64,000 nt of DNA from Acidobacteriaceae bacterium KBS 83 (GTDB lineage Bacteria; Acidobacteriota; Terriglobia; Terriglobales; Acidobacteriaceae), in assembly GCA_000381585.1 (NCBI GenBank), contig KB906734.1, positions 434,001-498,000 on the forward strand, in the 5' to 3' direction. The translations under genes and the position numbers were made by a program. Below the pieces are notes generated by a model, which saw only the letters and a program-made list of their open reading frames with translations, was not told where the DNA came from and did not search any database. This document shows, piece after piece, positions 1 through 9,191 of this stretch (position 1 is its first letter; each line of letters starts with the position of its first letter).

Positions 1-397
1 TGGTTACCGAAAGCCCCTTGGGCTGAGGCTGGGCCTCCATGGTGCGGAACTTGTAGATGGTGAACAGTTGTCCCATGCGTCCCACGCGTTGCTGACGGAA
101 GATCACTGGCCCGGGCGAGCTGAATCGAACAGCCACTGCAAGAATCCCAAAGAGCGGCGAAAACATCACCAGACCGAAAAACGACAAAGTTAGATCCATG
201 ACCCGGCGAACTGCGGAAAGCGACCAGTCGCTCCCCGTAATCACAACTCCGAAGTCCGTCTCCTGCTCATCATAGGCAACGGCCGAAGCAGCTGCTCCGC
301 GCAAACGTTCCTCGCGATGGGGGGCAGCGCTCTTCCGTGAAAAATCATTCCAGATGGGTTGAACGGAGAGACTACGTGAGGTTTCGAATGAACTCAT
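1..397 (-). CDS. Polyprenyl-phosphate sugar transferase (initiating glycosyltransferase), 3'-truncated by window edge
   Basis: The reverse-strand frame opens at an ATG whose complement is 395-397, with an AAGGA Shine-Dalgarno 6 nt upstream, and runs off the left edge after about 132 codons. After a poorly conserved N-terminal 65 residues it reads ...DLTLSFFGLVMFSP..., a hydrophobic anchor, then SSPGPVIFRQQRVGRMG and FTIYKFRTM, the signature of the bacterial sugar transferase family (PF02397, WbaP/WcaJ/PglC type). These enzymes put the first sugar phosphate on undecaprenyl phosphate at the inner membrane and start a repeat unit. The short N-terminus lacks the usual four extra membrane helices, so this is a PglC-like short form or a shortened variant. 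It lies downstream of the glycosyltransferase operon on the same strand, after a 431-bp gap, and probably has its own promoter there. Confidence 0.85.
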   Translation of the reverse strand, partial: MSSFETSRSLSVQPIWNDFSRKSAAPHREERLRGAAASAVAYDEQETDFGVVITGSDWSLSAVRRVMDLTLSFFGLVMFSPLFGILAVAVRFSSPGPVIFRQQRVGRMGQLFTIYKFRTMEAQPQPKGLSVT

Positions 398-828
398 TCA
401 GTATCCTTGGATACACGTCTTGCCCGTCTGTTCGGCGCACCGCCGGGATTCTTCTCCCCGCTCTGGCGCATTAAGGTTGAGGCTGCATCCTTCTTGTTCA
501 GATGCAGCGGGGGGATGGAACACCGGCTATCCAAGTTCTAATACCGTCATTCGGGCTTGTCCTGCGAAACTTCCTGCCAGCTGCCTGCCAAGCTTCTGAA
601 AGCCTCTTCACAGCCGGTCTTATCTCGTACGTAAATAAGGTACATGCTTGTGCGACTTTAAAAGCTAGCATTACTGCGGCACTCTGCCAAAAGCGAGCCG
701 ACGGGGTATATACATCGCCAGCTTTCGGAGAACCAGTTTACCTGCACGTCAGCCGGATTGCTTGTTTAACCACGTGTAAAAAAGAGCATCAGCGGGCAAA
801 TAGCTCACTACTTTTGAAGCATTTACGC
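398..828. other. Intergenic region, no gene seen
   Basis: This stretch is visibly richer in A+T than its surroundings and separates the end of the glycosyltransferase operon from the sugar transferase start. The open frame at 502-903 on the plus strand has no family resemblance, runs into the end of the minus-strand glycosyltransferase gene, and I do not count it as a gene. The region probably holds the promoter of the sugar transferase gene, but I cannot point to convincing -35/-10 boxes. Confidence 0.4.
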
Positions 829-2106
829 TTAAACAACATTAGACGATACACCAAATTTCACAGGTGCAACCGCATCTTCAACAATCTGAACAAGCTGTGG
901 TAACAGACGATTCTGGGAATAGTTGCGCGACGCCGGGCTGACAATGGTTCGACCCGCCTCCCTCCAGTTCACCCAATCCGCCTCCAGACAGACCGTCAAT
1001 CCAGACACATCGCCGAAGTCTATTCGGATGTAATGGCTGCTGCACCTATCTTTTGTCCCAGCACCACCAGGTGTTATCGAACCGGTGCTTTCGAGGGCAT
1101 CGCTGATATGGCTCCGTTCCGGACCCACATATAGCACCCTGTTGCCTACCGCGAGCATGTTGTAAAGCTTTGAAGGATGGATTGTCCCTACCATTGCGCT
1201 GCCCAGGACCACTGCCTGCAGGTCTGCCGCGGAAAGCGAACCGGACAGCGACTCTATCGGCTGATAGGGCAGAAACTTGACATTCGTCAGGCCGAGGTCC
1301 TCTGAGAGCGCACGCAGTCGCGAAAACTCGCTCCCGCCGCCAACGAATACAAAGCAGAAGCGCGAATCCGATTTTAACTGGAGTGCCGCCTGCAAAAGCG
1401 TATCGAGCGGATGGACCGGGCTGTGATTGCCGGAGTACATCACCACATATTTTCCCGTGAGACCATGCCGCTCCCGGAATGCTGCCCTGCCCTCTTGATC
1501 GAAGTATGCGTAGCGGTCCATCGACCACGGCGGTACTACCCGCACCCTCGCAGCGTCCACACCCTTTGCCAGGATCCGGTCGCGCATGTAGCGGTCCAGC
1601 ACCACCACAGCATCTGCAGAATGCAGCGTAAAGCGTGAAATCCGCTCCAATGCCGAGGCCACGACCCCCGGTCGCAGCCATCCCGCCGCGAGGGCCTCAT
1701 CCGGATTCAAATCCATGACCCAGTACACAAATCGTTCGCCACGGAGCCGACAGCGTAGCGCCGCCAGGGCCGCGACGAGCGGCGGCGAGGTCAGGGCCAC
1801 CACGCAATCCGCCCCCGGCGGCATTAGAAGTCGCAACGTGGCCCGCAACAGGAAGCTGCCAAAATCCACGGCACGGCGCCACTTCGCATCCTTCCCGAAT
1901 CCTGTGCCGCCCACGCGCTCGATTTCGATGCGACCATAGCGCTCTCGCTTAGCGAAGCGGCGCGCTGGCTCATCGTACGCACGCCGCGCGGCCAACACAC
2001 GCACCTCATGCCCGCGCTCGGCCAGCCCATTGGCCAGACTCGACAGGTATTGCGCCGTCGCGACGACGTCCGGATAAAAGGTCTGGTTCAGGAGAAGAAT
2101 TCGCAT
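829..2106 (-). CDS. Glycosyltransferase family 4 (WbuB-like)
   Basis: A 425-residue GT-B glycosyltransferase that would add a sugar to the lipid-linked repeat unit at the cytoplasmic face. The N-terminus MRILLLNQTFYPD followed by a helix with LSSLANGLAERGHEV is the usual GT4 donor-independent Rossmann start. VVMYSGNHSPVHPLDTLL near residue 220 is the linker entry of the C-terminal domain, and the conserved E of the nucleotide-sugar site lies in the segment after SKLYNMLAVGN. The start is set at the ATG complementing 2104-2106; a TTG two codons upstream (2112) would also work, and no strong ribosome site distinguishes them. It follows the next GT4 gene with a 26-nt gap and is the last gene of the operon before a 431-bp break. 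Confidence 0.85.
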   Translation of the reverse strand: MRILLLNQTFYPDVVATAQYLSSLANGLAERGHEVRVLAARRAYDEPARRFAKRERYGRIEIERVGGTGFGKDAKWRRAVDFGSFLLRATLRLLMPPGADCVVALTSPPLVAALAALRCRLRGERFVYWVMDLNPDEALAAGWLRPGVVASALERISRFTLHSADAVVVLDRYMRDRILAKGVDAARVRVVPPWSMDRYAYFDQEGRAAFRERHGLTGKYVVMYSGNHSPVHPLDTLLQAALQLKSDSRFCFVFVGGGSEFSRLRALSEDLGLTNVKFLPYQPIESLSGSLSAADLQAVVLGSAMVGTIHPSKLYNMLAVGNRVLYVGPERSHISDALESTGSITPGGAGTKDRCSSHYIRIDFGDVSGLTVCLEADWVNWREAGRTIVSPASRNYSQNRLLPQLVQIVEDAVAPVKFGVSSNVV

Positions 2107-2132
2107 GAGCAAGAGAGGCTGTCGCTAATGCT

Positions 2133-3260
2133 TCAGTCGCGAGATGCCAAATGTTGACCGGTCACGTTCATGGCTTGGCGATACGCCTCCAGCGTGCCTT
2201 GCGCAGCCATTGCCCAAGTGTATCGTCCTGCCCGTGCTCGTCCAGCATCTACCTTTGCACACAACAGTGCGCCATCGCCAAGCAGCCGACCAAGCTCCCG
2301 CTCAAGCGCGCCTTCGATTGCCGGATCGAAATAGTGGGCGGCGTCGCCGCAGATTTCCGGCAGGGAGGACGAACAACTCACCAGTACGGGACATCCCGCA
2401 CTCATCGCCTCAAGGGGCGGCATTCCAAATCCCTCATACAAACTCGGATAAACGAACAGCACAGCATGGCTATAGAGCTTGCCCAAACGCGTCTCATCTA
2501 CCCGCGGCAATAACGCGACCCGTCTTTCGAGCCCGAGTTCTGCAATGGCCGCACGTTCCCTTCCACTCCAGTCTCCGCCGCCTGCCACTAGCAGCCGCAT
2601 ATCTCGGGCAGCCCCCGTCGCGCCAAACGCCCGCACCAACGAAAGAAAATTCTTATAAGGACTGCGCGAGCCTACATAGAGCACATAGGGCTCCCCTTCG
2701 TCTTCCCGCCCCGCCGCACAGGCCACAACCGGCGTAACGCCGTGGTGCACCACGCGTGTTCGCGATTCGGGCAGGCCGTAAATCTCAATCAGATCGCGCC
2801 GTGCCGACTCGGACACGCAGATCACCATGTCGGCTCGCAGGTAAAGTCTGCGCTTGCGCGCTTGAATCGCTGCCGCATTGCGGAACAGCTCTGGAAATCT
2901 CTCCTGCGTCGAATCGTGATGCGTCGCCACCATGGCTCGATGTCGAATCGACGGCTCCCAACGTTGATATGTCGCGTGATAAATGTCAAAACGCCCGCGC
3001 AGCGGCGCGATCGCAGCCGTCCACAGCGCATTTATCGCATAGCGCGGATAGCCGGGACCGATGCGGCTCTTCCAGCTCTCCACACGCACGGCCGCGCCTT
3101 CCAACTCGGAGAAAGGCAGCACAGAGTTCTCGCCGCCCAGCAGCAGATTGAGTGAAATGCTTTCCCTTCTGCGAAATTGCCGCGCCAGCTCGTAGTGATA
3201 GCGGGACATACCGCCTGCATCCTGCAGCGACGTTACCTGATGATCAAACGCGATCCGCAC
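2133..3260 (-). CDS. Glycosyltransferase family 4
   Basis: A 375-residue GT-B glycosyltransferase. MRIAFDHQVTSLQDAGGMSRYHYELARQF is the acceptor-side start; HHGVTPV and PYVLYVGSRSPYKNFLSLVRAF mark the start of the C-terminal donor domain; YPSLYEGFGMPPLEAMSAG is the diagnostic EX7E nucleotide-sugar motif of GT4. The start is GTG at 3260 with AGGAG six bases upstream, inside the end of the preceding GT2 gene (17-bp overlap), so the two are translationally coupled. Role: elongation of the exopolysaccharide repeat unit; mannosyl- or rhamnosyltransferases often look like this, but the sugar cannot be read from the sequence. Confidence 0.9.
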   Translation of the reverse strand: MRIAFDHQVTSLQDAGGMSRYHYELARQFRRRESISLNLLLGGENSVLPFSELEGAAVRVESWKSRIGPGYPRYAINALWTAAIAPLRGRFDIYHATYQRWEPSIRHRAMVATHHDSTQERFPELFRNAAAIQARKRRLYLRADMVICVSESARRDLIEIYGLPESRTRVVHHGVTPVVACAAGREDEGEPYVLYVGSRSPYKNFLSLVRAFGATGAARDMRLLVAGGGDWSGRERAAIAELGLERRVALLPRVDETRLGKLYSHAVLFVYPSLYEGFGMPPLEAMSAGCPVLVSCSSSLPEICGDAAHYFDPAIEGALERELGRLLGDGALLCAKVDAGRARAGRYTWAMAAQGTLEAYRQAMNVTGQHLASRD

Positions 3261-4197
3261 TCGCGCTCCTCATCTGCGCATGCCGCGTAATACGCGTTGC
3301 TCGCCGCGTCGTCAGCCGCTCCCACAACGCTTTGCGGCTGAGCCGCGCAAAGGTTTGGTCGGCATAGCTCCGCTGGTGCAGTATTCGCGCCGCCAGCCTT
3401 AGGAGATACATGGCGCGCTCCGCTCGTCCGCGATAAAGGTCCATGAAGTCGCTTTCCGCCGCAAGAAACGTGGCAAATCGCCCCGGCGTCATCCGCCGAT
3501 CGTAGTCCAGCATCGCCATCTCATGTTCGAGACTGAGATTACCTGCGATGCGGACGGAGAATTCGTGCTGATGCAACCTGTGGAAGACTTCGATGTCTGA
3601 GTAGTCCAGCCAAAAACGAGAACTGTAGCCGCCAATCGCTTCGAGCGCACGCGTCCGCATAAGTGAGCCGCTGTTCGCCGCAAAGATCGACCGCTTCTCC
3701 GTGTAGGCCCCGGCCGGCCGTGGCAAAGGCACATGCCGGGCAAACCGCCACAGTCGTGGTGACATACAGAACGTGCCGGCATGCAGAAAAGGCACAACAG
3801 CGGCGATCTGCTGCTCGTCGGCTGTCTCGACTGCGTGACTGAGCATCCCGCGCAGAAACTCCCCCGTCACCGAGGTATCATCGTCCAGCAACAACAGCCA
3901 TCCACAGCCCCGTTGCGCCGCGGTCCCAATCGCGGCGTTGTACGCACCACTCACGCCCTCATTTGCGGTCGAATGCCGATAGGTGGCTAGAAACGGAAGC
4001 CCGCTTTCCTCCTGGGCGTCGGGTCCGTTGTCCCACACCAATACATCCAGCTCCTGTCTCAGCACGGGATCCTCTTGAAACGCCTGCGCCAAACCCGCAA
4101 TTGTCTGCGATTCGTCGAACGACGTCCGATACAGCACGACTACGGCTAACGTGCGAACCGCCGCTGAACCCGCCTGCTGCTTCGGCGACTGGGACAT
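3244..4197 (-). CDS. Glycosyltransferase family 2
   Basis: A 317-residue GT-A glycosyltransferase. AVVVLYRTSFDESQT opens the fold, DVLVWDNGPD is the nucleotide-binding strand, and GWLLLLDDDTSV carries the metal-binding Asp motif. Downstream, FWLDYSDIEVFHRLHQHEFSV and LEHEMAMLDYD resemble rhamnosyltransferases of the WbbL/RfbN group. The start is the ATG at 4197, in a TAATG overlap with the stop of the upstream GT2 gene; a longer frame begins at 4335 but would lie within that gene. Its closest relative in the window is that neighbour, which has the same DNSPSSD/DQDT and FWLDHLDSW layout, so the pair likely arose by duplication. Confidence 0.9.
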   Translation of the reverse strand: MSQSPKQQAGSAAVRTLAVVVLYRTSFDESQTIAGLAQAFQEDPVLRQELDVLVWDNGPDAQEESGLPFLATYRHSTANEGVSGAYNAAIGTAAQRGCGWLLLLDDDTSVTGEFLRGMLSHAVETADEQQIAAVVPFLHAGTFCMSPRLWRFARHVPLPRPAGAYTEKRSIFAANSGSLMRTRALEAIGGYSSRFWLDYSDIEVFHRLHQHEFSVRIAGNLSLEHEMAMLDYDRRMTPGRFATFLAAESDFMDLYRGRAERAMYLLRLAARILHQRSYADQTFARLSRKALWERLTTRRATRITRHAQMRSASADRV

Positions 4198-5171
4198 TAG
4201 TGACTCTCCACGGATCCCGCTCCCGGCCAGCCCCCTAGCGCCCCTCGCCACGCGGTCAAACGCTTGCTCTTTGGTACCGCCAGACGCTGCCGCAGTGCCC
4301 GCCAGGTTGCTTCCCGCACCTCTCGGGTCTCGCACCGGAGCGCCTGCTTCATCAGTCGTCCCGCAAGTTGCATAGTGTGTGCAACACCTGCGGCCGGCGA
4401 ACAGTATTCATCGAAGTATGCCGACTCCGCAGCCAAAAAATTGCGCAGGCGAGCGAGTGGAACGCGGTCGCGGTAGTTCAGCAATGAAAATTGATGCTCC
4501 AGATGCAAAGAGTCCAACACATACATTCGCCAGCCTTGCAAATACAGCTGATGATGCAGCCAGCTGTCGAGGTGATCCAGCCAGAAGCAGGGGTCGAATC
4601 CGCCAATCGCATCGAGCGCCTCGATGCGCAGCAGCGCTGCCGAGTTGAAGGCTCGCGCTTCACGTCTCGGCACTCCGCCGAAGGAAGCCGGCATCGGTCT
4701 CGTTCTACTAAGCCCCACATACGCCGGGGAGAGCAGACGATTCCCCTCCGCCAGATGCGGCACAATCGCGGCAATCCGTGGGTCATCTTTGGCCGCGCGC
4801 AGCCCAGGTTCGATCGCTTTGAAAAAATCTGCAGGGAGAGCTGTGTCCTGGTCCAGCGTCAACAGCCAGTCGTAGCCTTGCGCTGGCGCGCCGGACCTCC
4901 CTGCCCCTGCGGATAGGCGTGCTCCCTCGTAGGCGGCATAGAGGCCGTGATTCACCGGCGCCGGGTAATACCGGAAACCCTCCGGAAACTCGTCCGCGGC
5001 AAAATCACTCGAAGGGCTGTTGTCATGAATCAAGACCTCACAGTCCAGTCCATGATTCTCGCGTATGGCACGTGCCAGCGTCGCCACCGTCACGGACTCT
5101 GACGGACGCTGCTTGTACAAAACGATGACCGCGAAAATCCGTGAGCGATCCACTGCACCCTCGCCCGGCAC
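4197..5171 (-). CDS. Glycosyltransferase family 2
   Basis: A 324-residue GT-A enzyme. FAVIVLYKQRPSESVT starts the Rossmann-like domain, EVLIHDNSPSSDFA and YDWLLTLDQDTALP supply the donor and metal-binding (DxD-like DQD) segments, and FDPCFWLDHLDSWLHHQLYLQGW plus LEHQFSLLNYRDRVPLARL form the acceptor side. The start is a GTG at 5171, only 7 nt after the stop of the Wzz gene, and the end overlaps the next GT2 start by one base, so it belongs to the export-assembly operon. Sequence layout shared with the following GT2 suggests tandem duplication with specialisation for two different linkages. Confidence 0.9.
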   Translation of the reverse strand: MPGEGAVDRSRIFAVIVLYKQRPSESVTVATLARAIRENHGLDCEVLIHDNSPSSDFAADEFPEGFRYYPAPVNHGLYAAYEGARLSAGAGRSGAPAQGYDWLLTLDQDTALPADFFKAIEPGLRAAKDDPRIAAIVPHLAEGNRLLSPAYVGLSRTRPMPASFGGVPRREARAFNSAALLRIEALDAIGGFDPCFWLDHLDSWLHHQLYLQGWRMYVLDSLHLEHQFSLLNYRDRVPLARLRNFLAAESAYFDEYCSPAAGVAHTMQLAGRLMKQALRCETREVREATWRALRQRLAVPKSKRLTAWRGALGGWPGAGSVESH

Positions 5172-5178
5172 GTCGGTT

Positions 5179-6438
5179 CTAGCCTCGAAGGTGCATCGCC
5201 CGCTTCACCTGCTTGTAACGCTCGCGCAGATCCGGACTGCTATCCAGGTACTCGTACAGATAGATAACTGCGCAGCGGATGCAGCCAAACATTGTCCCAA
5301 GCACCAGGCCAACAAGGATGAAAAGGAATGGCTTCGGCCACGAAGTCACCCGTGGCAGCTGCGGCGGATCCACGATCTGGACTGTCGGCGAGGCTTTGGC
5401 CTCGTCAATGCGCGCCGCCTCGAGTTGCCTCGCCAGCAGATCGTACAGCGTCTGGTGATACTGCACATCGCGCTCTTTGCGGATGTACTCCAGCCCCGCG
5501 CCTGGGAACTGTCGCTGCGTTAACATGTCGCCGCTAGTGCCCTTCTGCATTTTCTGCAGTTGCTCGCGCAGCCCGCTCAACTCTGTGCGTAGGCGCACCA
5601 CTTCCGGGTTTTGCTCCGTCGACGAAGAGAGCAACGCACCCAGCTGCACCTCGTGGCTCGTGATGTTGGCCTGGAGACTGGCTTCCTGGCCAATGATGTT
5701 CGACGCCTGCCCGCTTAGCTGCAGCACGCCGGTGGATTGCTGCGTTCTTTGCAGCGCAACCTCGGCATCCGCCAGACGATCCTTCTCTTCGGCAAGCTGC
5801 TGTTGGAAAAATCGGCGCCGCTGGCTTGCCGCCCCGATAGCCAGCCGGTTGTTCTGGTTGAAAAGCTCATCGGCGTAGCCGTTGACCAGTTCAGTCGCGA
5901 GCTTCGGGTCCTTGTCTTCCACCGAGATCTGAATCAGGCCATCTTTGCTGGAAGAAAACTTCGAGTACTTCCTCAGGTAGCCGGCCGCACCGTCCGGGTC
6001 GGGAATCTTGTACGCATCCATCAGGTGGAACCGGTCGACCATGTTATGGGCCACCAGGTTCGTCTGCAGAATCGCAATATACAGGTCAGCTGGATTCTTT
6101 AGTCCAAGATTGCTCCCGACTCCGGCAAATGCCGTCAGAGCCCCTAACTGGCTGAGCACGGTGGCGCTGGACTGCTCCTGCTGCGGCGGCATGATCGTTC
6201 CTTGGGATTTGTAAAGCGTTGGCGCGCGCAGAATCGCGATGATCGCGATCACCAGCCCCGCCAGCGCCCAGCCCAGGATCAGCCACTTACGCTGCGCAAA
6301 AACCAGGAGCACATCCAGCAGGTCGAGCCTGCGGACGGTCCCGTGCTCCGTTTCGATGGTCTGGCTCAATTCGTGATCACCATCCAGTGCCCCGAGCCTG
6401 CGGATGGTCCCGTTTTCAGTTTCGATTGTCCGGCTCAA
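5179..6438 (-). CDS. Wzz/chain-length determinant protein (polysaccharide co-polymerase)
   Basis: A 419-residue inner-membrane protein that sets polymer length and links polymerase to the outer-membrane exporter. Membrane helix 1 is at about residues 52-70 (WLILGWALAGLVIAIIAIL) followed by the Wzz signature region with YKSQGTIMPP. A long periplasmic coiled coil spans roughly residues 180-290, and a Pro-rich segment plus helix 2 (FLFILVGLVLGTMFG) lies near 370-390. There is no C-terminal Walker/tyrosine-kinase domain, so any BY-kinase is separate. The longest start is a TTG (6438) overlapping the stop of the export gene. The first 48 residues contain a duplicated segment (TIETENGT / TIETEHGT) caused by a 69-bp tandem repeat, so the ancestral start is probably the TTG at 6369. 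Confidence 0.88.
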   Translation of the reverse strand: MSRTIETENGTIRRLGALDGDHELSQTIETEHGTVRRLDLLDVLLVFAQRKWLILGWALAGLVIAIIAILRAPTLYKSQGTIMPPQQEQSSATVLSQLGALTAFAGVGSNLGLKNPADLYIAILQTNLVAHNMVDRFHLMDAYKIPDPDGAAGYLRKYSKFSSSKDGLIQISVEDKDPKLATELVNGYADELFNQNNRLAIGAASQRRRFFQQQLAEEKDRLADAEVALQRTQQSTGVLQLSGQASNIIGQEASLQANITSHEVQLGALLSSSTEQNPEVVRLRTELSGLREQLQKMQKGTSGDMLTQRQFPGAGLEYIRKERDVQYHQTLYDLLARQLEAARIDEAKASPTVQIVDPPQLPRVTSWPKPFLFILVGLVLGTMFGCIRCAVIYLYEYLDSSPDLRERYKQVKRAMHLRG

Positions 6439-6455
6439 TTCGTGATCACCGCAAG
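6325..6455. repeat. 69-bp tandem duplication across the wza/wzz junction
   Basis: The unit starting at 6325 (GAGCCTGCGG...) recurs at 6394. The first 57 bp of the two copies agree at 51 positions, including an exact 17-bp block CTCAATTCGTGATCACC. The period is 69 bp, so the reading frame of the Wzz gene is preserved. The copy nearer the export gene contains that gene's real last codons and stop; the other copy is now coding sequence of the Wzz N-terminus. Confidence 0.9.
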
Positions 6456-9191
6456 CGCCCCGGCGCCTAGAGCAAGCGTGGAGAAGAGCTGCGAGAAGGC
6501 AAGGACGGTCCGTAGGCCATTGCCCCGGTAAGTCTTCTCCGGCACTACAATCGTATCGCCCGGCTGCACTCGCGCCTGGTCGAATTCATTGCCCCAGAAC
6601 GTTTTCGCCGATTCCCGGCTCAGCACCGACCCGTCCGCCCGGATCACAAACGCATGGTCCTTGTCGGCGTCGCGGTTCGCGCCGCCAGCCTGCTTCAGAT
6701 AACCAAAGACGCGCCGCTGCGGATCGAAGAGGAACGAGCTCTGCTCGTATACCGCACCAACCACATTTACGCTGGAAGGCATCGTTGGAACGATGAACCG
6801 GTCTCCATCCTCCAACGGCAGTTCCGGCAGATTGTTCACACTGTTCGCATCGGGCGTCAGCGACAGCACGACCCGACCACTGGCGCGCATCTGCCGCAAC
6901 CGTTGCACCAGCAGTTGCGTTGCGGCAATTGCACCTGCGTTCGCCGTCTGATCCGTCGGCGTGATTGCTCCTGCGGAGCTCGCGGCGGCAGCGCGATCGG
7001 TGGACACTTCCAGCTGCGTGATGTAATTGTCCAGCCGCTGCTGTTGCACGATGCGCGTAGATTCCCGCGTCAGCTCTGCTCCGAACAAATAGGCGTTAGG
7101 CGTGAGACCACCAGCACGTTCCACCAGATGGCGCAACGTCTCGCCAGGCTCGGCACTATAAATGCCCGCATGCTCTACTTCGCCCTCGATCCGGACCAGT
7201 TTTGTCTGCTGGTTCTGCGGCACCCGAATATCGGCCTGCGAGAAGATGGTGATGACATCGTGCGGCTGCACCGCCAGATCCTGGCTTGCGTCGTGATCCT
7301 TCACCAGCTTGCCCAGGTCGAACGGTATCAAGGTTGTCTTCAGCGTCGCCGGATCCATACGCTCAATGACCGCGTAGGACCAATCGATCTCCGGCGCCAT
7401 CAGCGATACATCATTTAGGTAGCGCGCCATCGATATGTTCTCCGTCCGCGCGATGCGTTGCTCGTCCGCCAACGAACCCCCACCGATGGTGTCGTTGCGT
7501 GGGATCGGGCTCTGCGTCGTCTGAATCGACTGGCTCTGCACCGTGCCCGGCATCTGCACTTCAGGCGGCGGCACGTCGCTGGCGCTACTGCTGCCGGACG
7601 CCATAGTGTTCGACTGAGCATCCTGCGTGTCCCCAGTCGGTGCCGTTGTCGCGCCCGGTGCACCCCCCTGACCTTGCTGCGCGCTTTGTGCCGGGTGTTG
7701 CTGGTCGTAGAGCCGCTTCTGCTGGTCCTGCTGAAGGTAAAGCAGGTATTGCCGCTGACTCTCTGCCTGAGTCTCGCGATAAGCGGTGAAACGCTGCGAG
7801 TAGTCTGGCTGGAAAACGGGTGAAGGCAAGCCCAGTTGGTTGCGCTTCTGCCAGTAATCGCGAGTCACCAGCGCCCCGCTGTTCGGAAGCAGTTCGCTCA
7901 ACTTCATGCCCGGATGCCAGCCAAAGCGTCCCGGGTCCGCCACGTTGCCGCGTACCGTCACAGTCTGATCGAAGGTGGGCGAAATCGGCAGCACGCGAAC
8001 AATATCTCCATCGCGCAGGAGGGTTCCCTTGCCGGCGACGTCCAGCGCCACATCGAGAGCGCGCTGATGCTGTTGATCATCGATACGCTCGAGCGATGCA
8101 CGAGAAAGCGACGCCGTACTCGTCAGACCACCTGCAATCGTGAGCAGACTTCCCAGCGTCGAGGTCTCTCTGTTGTCCTTCAGCTCATAAATGGCCGGGG
8201 ACCGGACGCTGCCATAGACCGCTACTTGCGGTCCTACCGGCGGGATGTAGATCACATCTCCAGGAAGCAGCGACACGTCGTGCGACTTGTCTCCGTTCAC
8301 CAACAGCTCGTACAGATCCAAATCGGCGATTGCGGTGCCATTGCGCCGCAGCAGAATGTGACGTAGCGAACCCTGTGGCGCCGGCCCGCCCGTCGCGAAC
8401 AGTGCGCTTATCAGCGTGCTCATTGAGCTCACGGTATAGCTGCCCGGGTAGCGCGCCTGCCCCGTAATAAAGATGCGGATGGGATGGAGCTGTCCCAGGT
8501 TCACTGATACGTCGAAGTTTTTATAAATACGTCCAACGCCGCTTCGCACCCGCTGTTGCAGATCGCTATAGGGAACTCCACTCACATGGATTGCGCCGAC
8601 ATGCGGCACGTAAACCTCGCCGTTGCGGTCCACAGTAACTTCGGCGTTAAAATTCATCTGACCCCACACACGGATCAGCAACTGGTCGCCAGGACCCACG
8701 ACGTAATTCGACGTGACCGGCACCTGGTCCACGGGTGCGAAGGTACTCGGGCTTTGCAGAAACAGCTTTGCGCCGTAGACGGGAAGCATCTGCCCGACCG
8801 ACGCGTACACCATCCGTTGGAACTCGGTTGGCTGATCCGGCGAGAAGAAACGCTGGTAATACAGGGGATAGGTGCGGGCGTTTGTACCTTCACCTCGGCC
8901 GCCAAGATTGTCCGTATAGGTGGGCACCTGTTGCAGATCTATCGACTGCGCGGGGCCGCTAATGTTGATGCCGCCTCCCCCATAACCGGCACCTGTACCG
9001 TAGGGATTCTGCGCATTCGGGAACCCGCCATTCTGCAGACCCGGCAATTGCAGTTGCTGACCGGTTGTTGTCGTGCTGCCCCCACAGTAAGAGGTGTTGG
9101 GATCACACCCCGTCTGGCTGAGTGCTGGCAGCGGTTGCAGCACCGCAACCGTCAGTGCGCTTGCCAGAAAGACCGCTAAACGTTGACTCAT
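6435..9191 (-). CDS. SLBB-domain polysaccharide export protein (Wza-like)
   Basis: A 918-residue secreted outer-membrane exporter, more than twice the length of E. coli Wza. Residues 1-26 are a signal peptide ending PLPALSQ. After a Gly/Asn-rich linker, NYVVGPGDQLLIRVWG and VDRNGEVYVPHVGAIHVSG form the polysaccharide export domain (PF02563). Several SLBB beta-grasp repeats follow (for example GQARYPGSYTVSSMSTL, GSVRSPAIYELKDN, GEVEHAGIYSAEPGETL, GAVYEQSSFLFDPQ). A Gln/Pro/Ser-rich low-complexity insert lies around residues 470-570. The C-terminus is hydrophobic (TVLAFSQLFSTLALGAGALAVI). No lipobox Cys follows the signal peptide directly (the first Cys is three residues after the predicted cleavage site). 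It is the first gene of the operon, and its stop overlaps the Wzz TTG. Confidence 0.9.
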   Translation of the reverse strand: MSQRLAVFLASALTVAVLQPLPALSQTGCDPNTSYCGGSTTTTGQQLQLPGLQNGGFPNAQNPYGTGAGYGGGGINISGPAQSIDLQQVPTYTDNLGGRGEGTNARTYPLYYQRFFSPDQPTEFQRMVYASVGQMLPVYGAKLFLQSPSTFAPVDQVPVTSNYVVGPGDQLLIRVWGQMNFNAEVTVDRNGEVYVPHVGAIHVSGVPYSDLQQRVRSGVGRIYKNFDVSVNLGQLHPIRIFITGQARYPGSYTVSSMSTLISALFATGGPAPQGSLRHILLRRNGTAIADLDLYELLVNGDKSHDVSLLPGDVIYIPPVGPQVAVYGSVRSPAIYELKDNRETSTLGSLLTIAGGLTSTASLSRASLERIDDQQHQRALDVALDVAGKGTLLRDGDIVRVLPISPTFDQTVTVRGNVADPGRFGWHPGMKLSELLPNSGALVTRDYWQKRNQLGLPSPVFQPDYSQRFTAYRETQAESQRQYLLYLQQDQQKRLYDQQHPAQSAQQGQGGAPGATTAPTGDTQDAQSNTMASGSSSASDVPPPEVQMPGTVQSQSIQTTQSPIPRNDTIGGGSLADEQRIARTENISMARYLNDVSLMAPEIDWSYAVIERMDPATLKTTLIPFDLGKLVKDHDASQDLAVQPHDVITIFSQADIRVPQNQQTKLVRIEGEVEHAGIYSAEPGETLRHLVERAGGLTPNAYLFGAELTRESTRIVQQQRLDNYITQLEVSTDRAAAASSAGAITPTDQTANAGAIAATQLLVQRLRQMRASGRVVLSLTPDANSVNNLPELPLEDGDRFIVPTMPSSVNVVGAVYEQSSFLFDPQRRVFGYLKQAGGANRDADKDHAFVIRADGSVLSRESAKTFWGNEFDQARVQPGDTIVVPEKTYRGNGLRTVLAFSQLFSTLALGAGALAVITN

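Noticed and set aside
502-903. 133-residue plus-strand open frame in the left intergenic region
   Set aside because: No family resemblance, no ribosome site, overlaps the end of the minus-strand glycosyltransferase.
1046-1681. 211-residue minus-strand frame inside the GT4 gene
   Set aside because: It lies in another frame of a clear GT4 gene and has no motif; a G+C-rich shadow frame.
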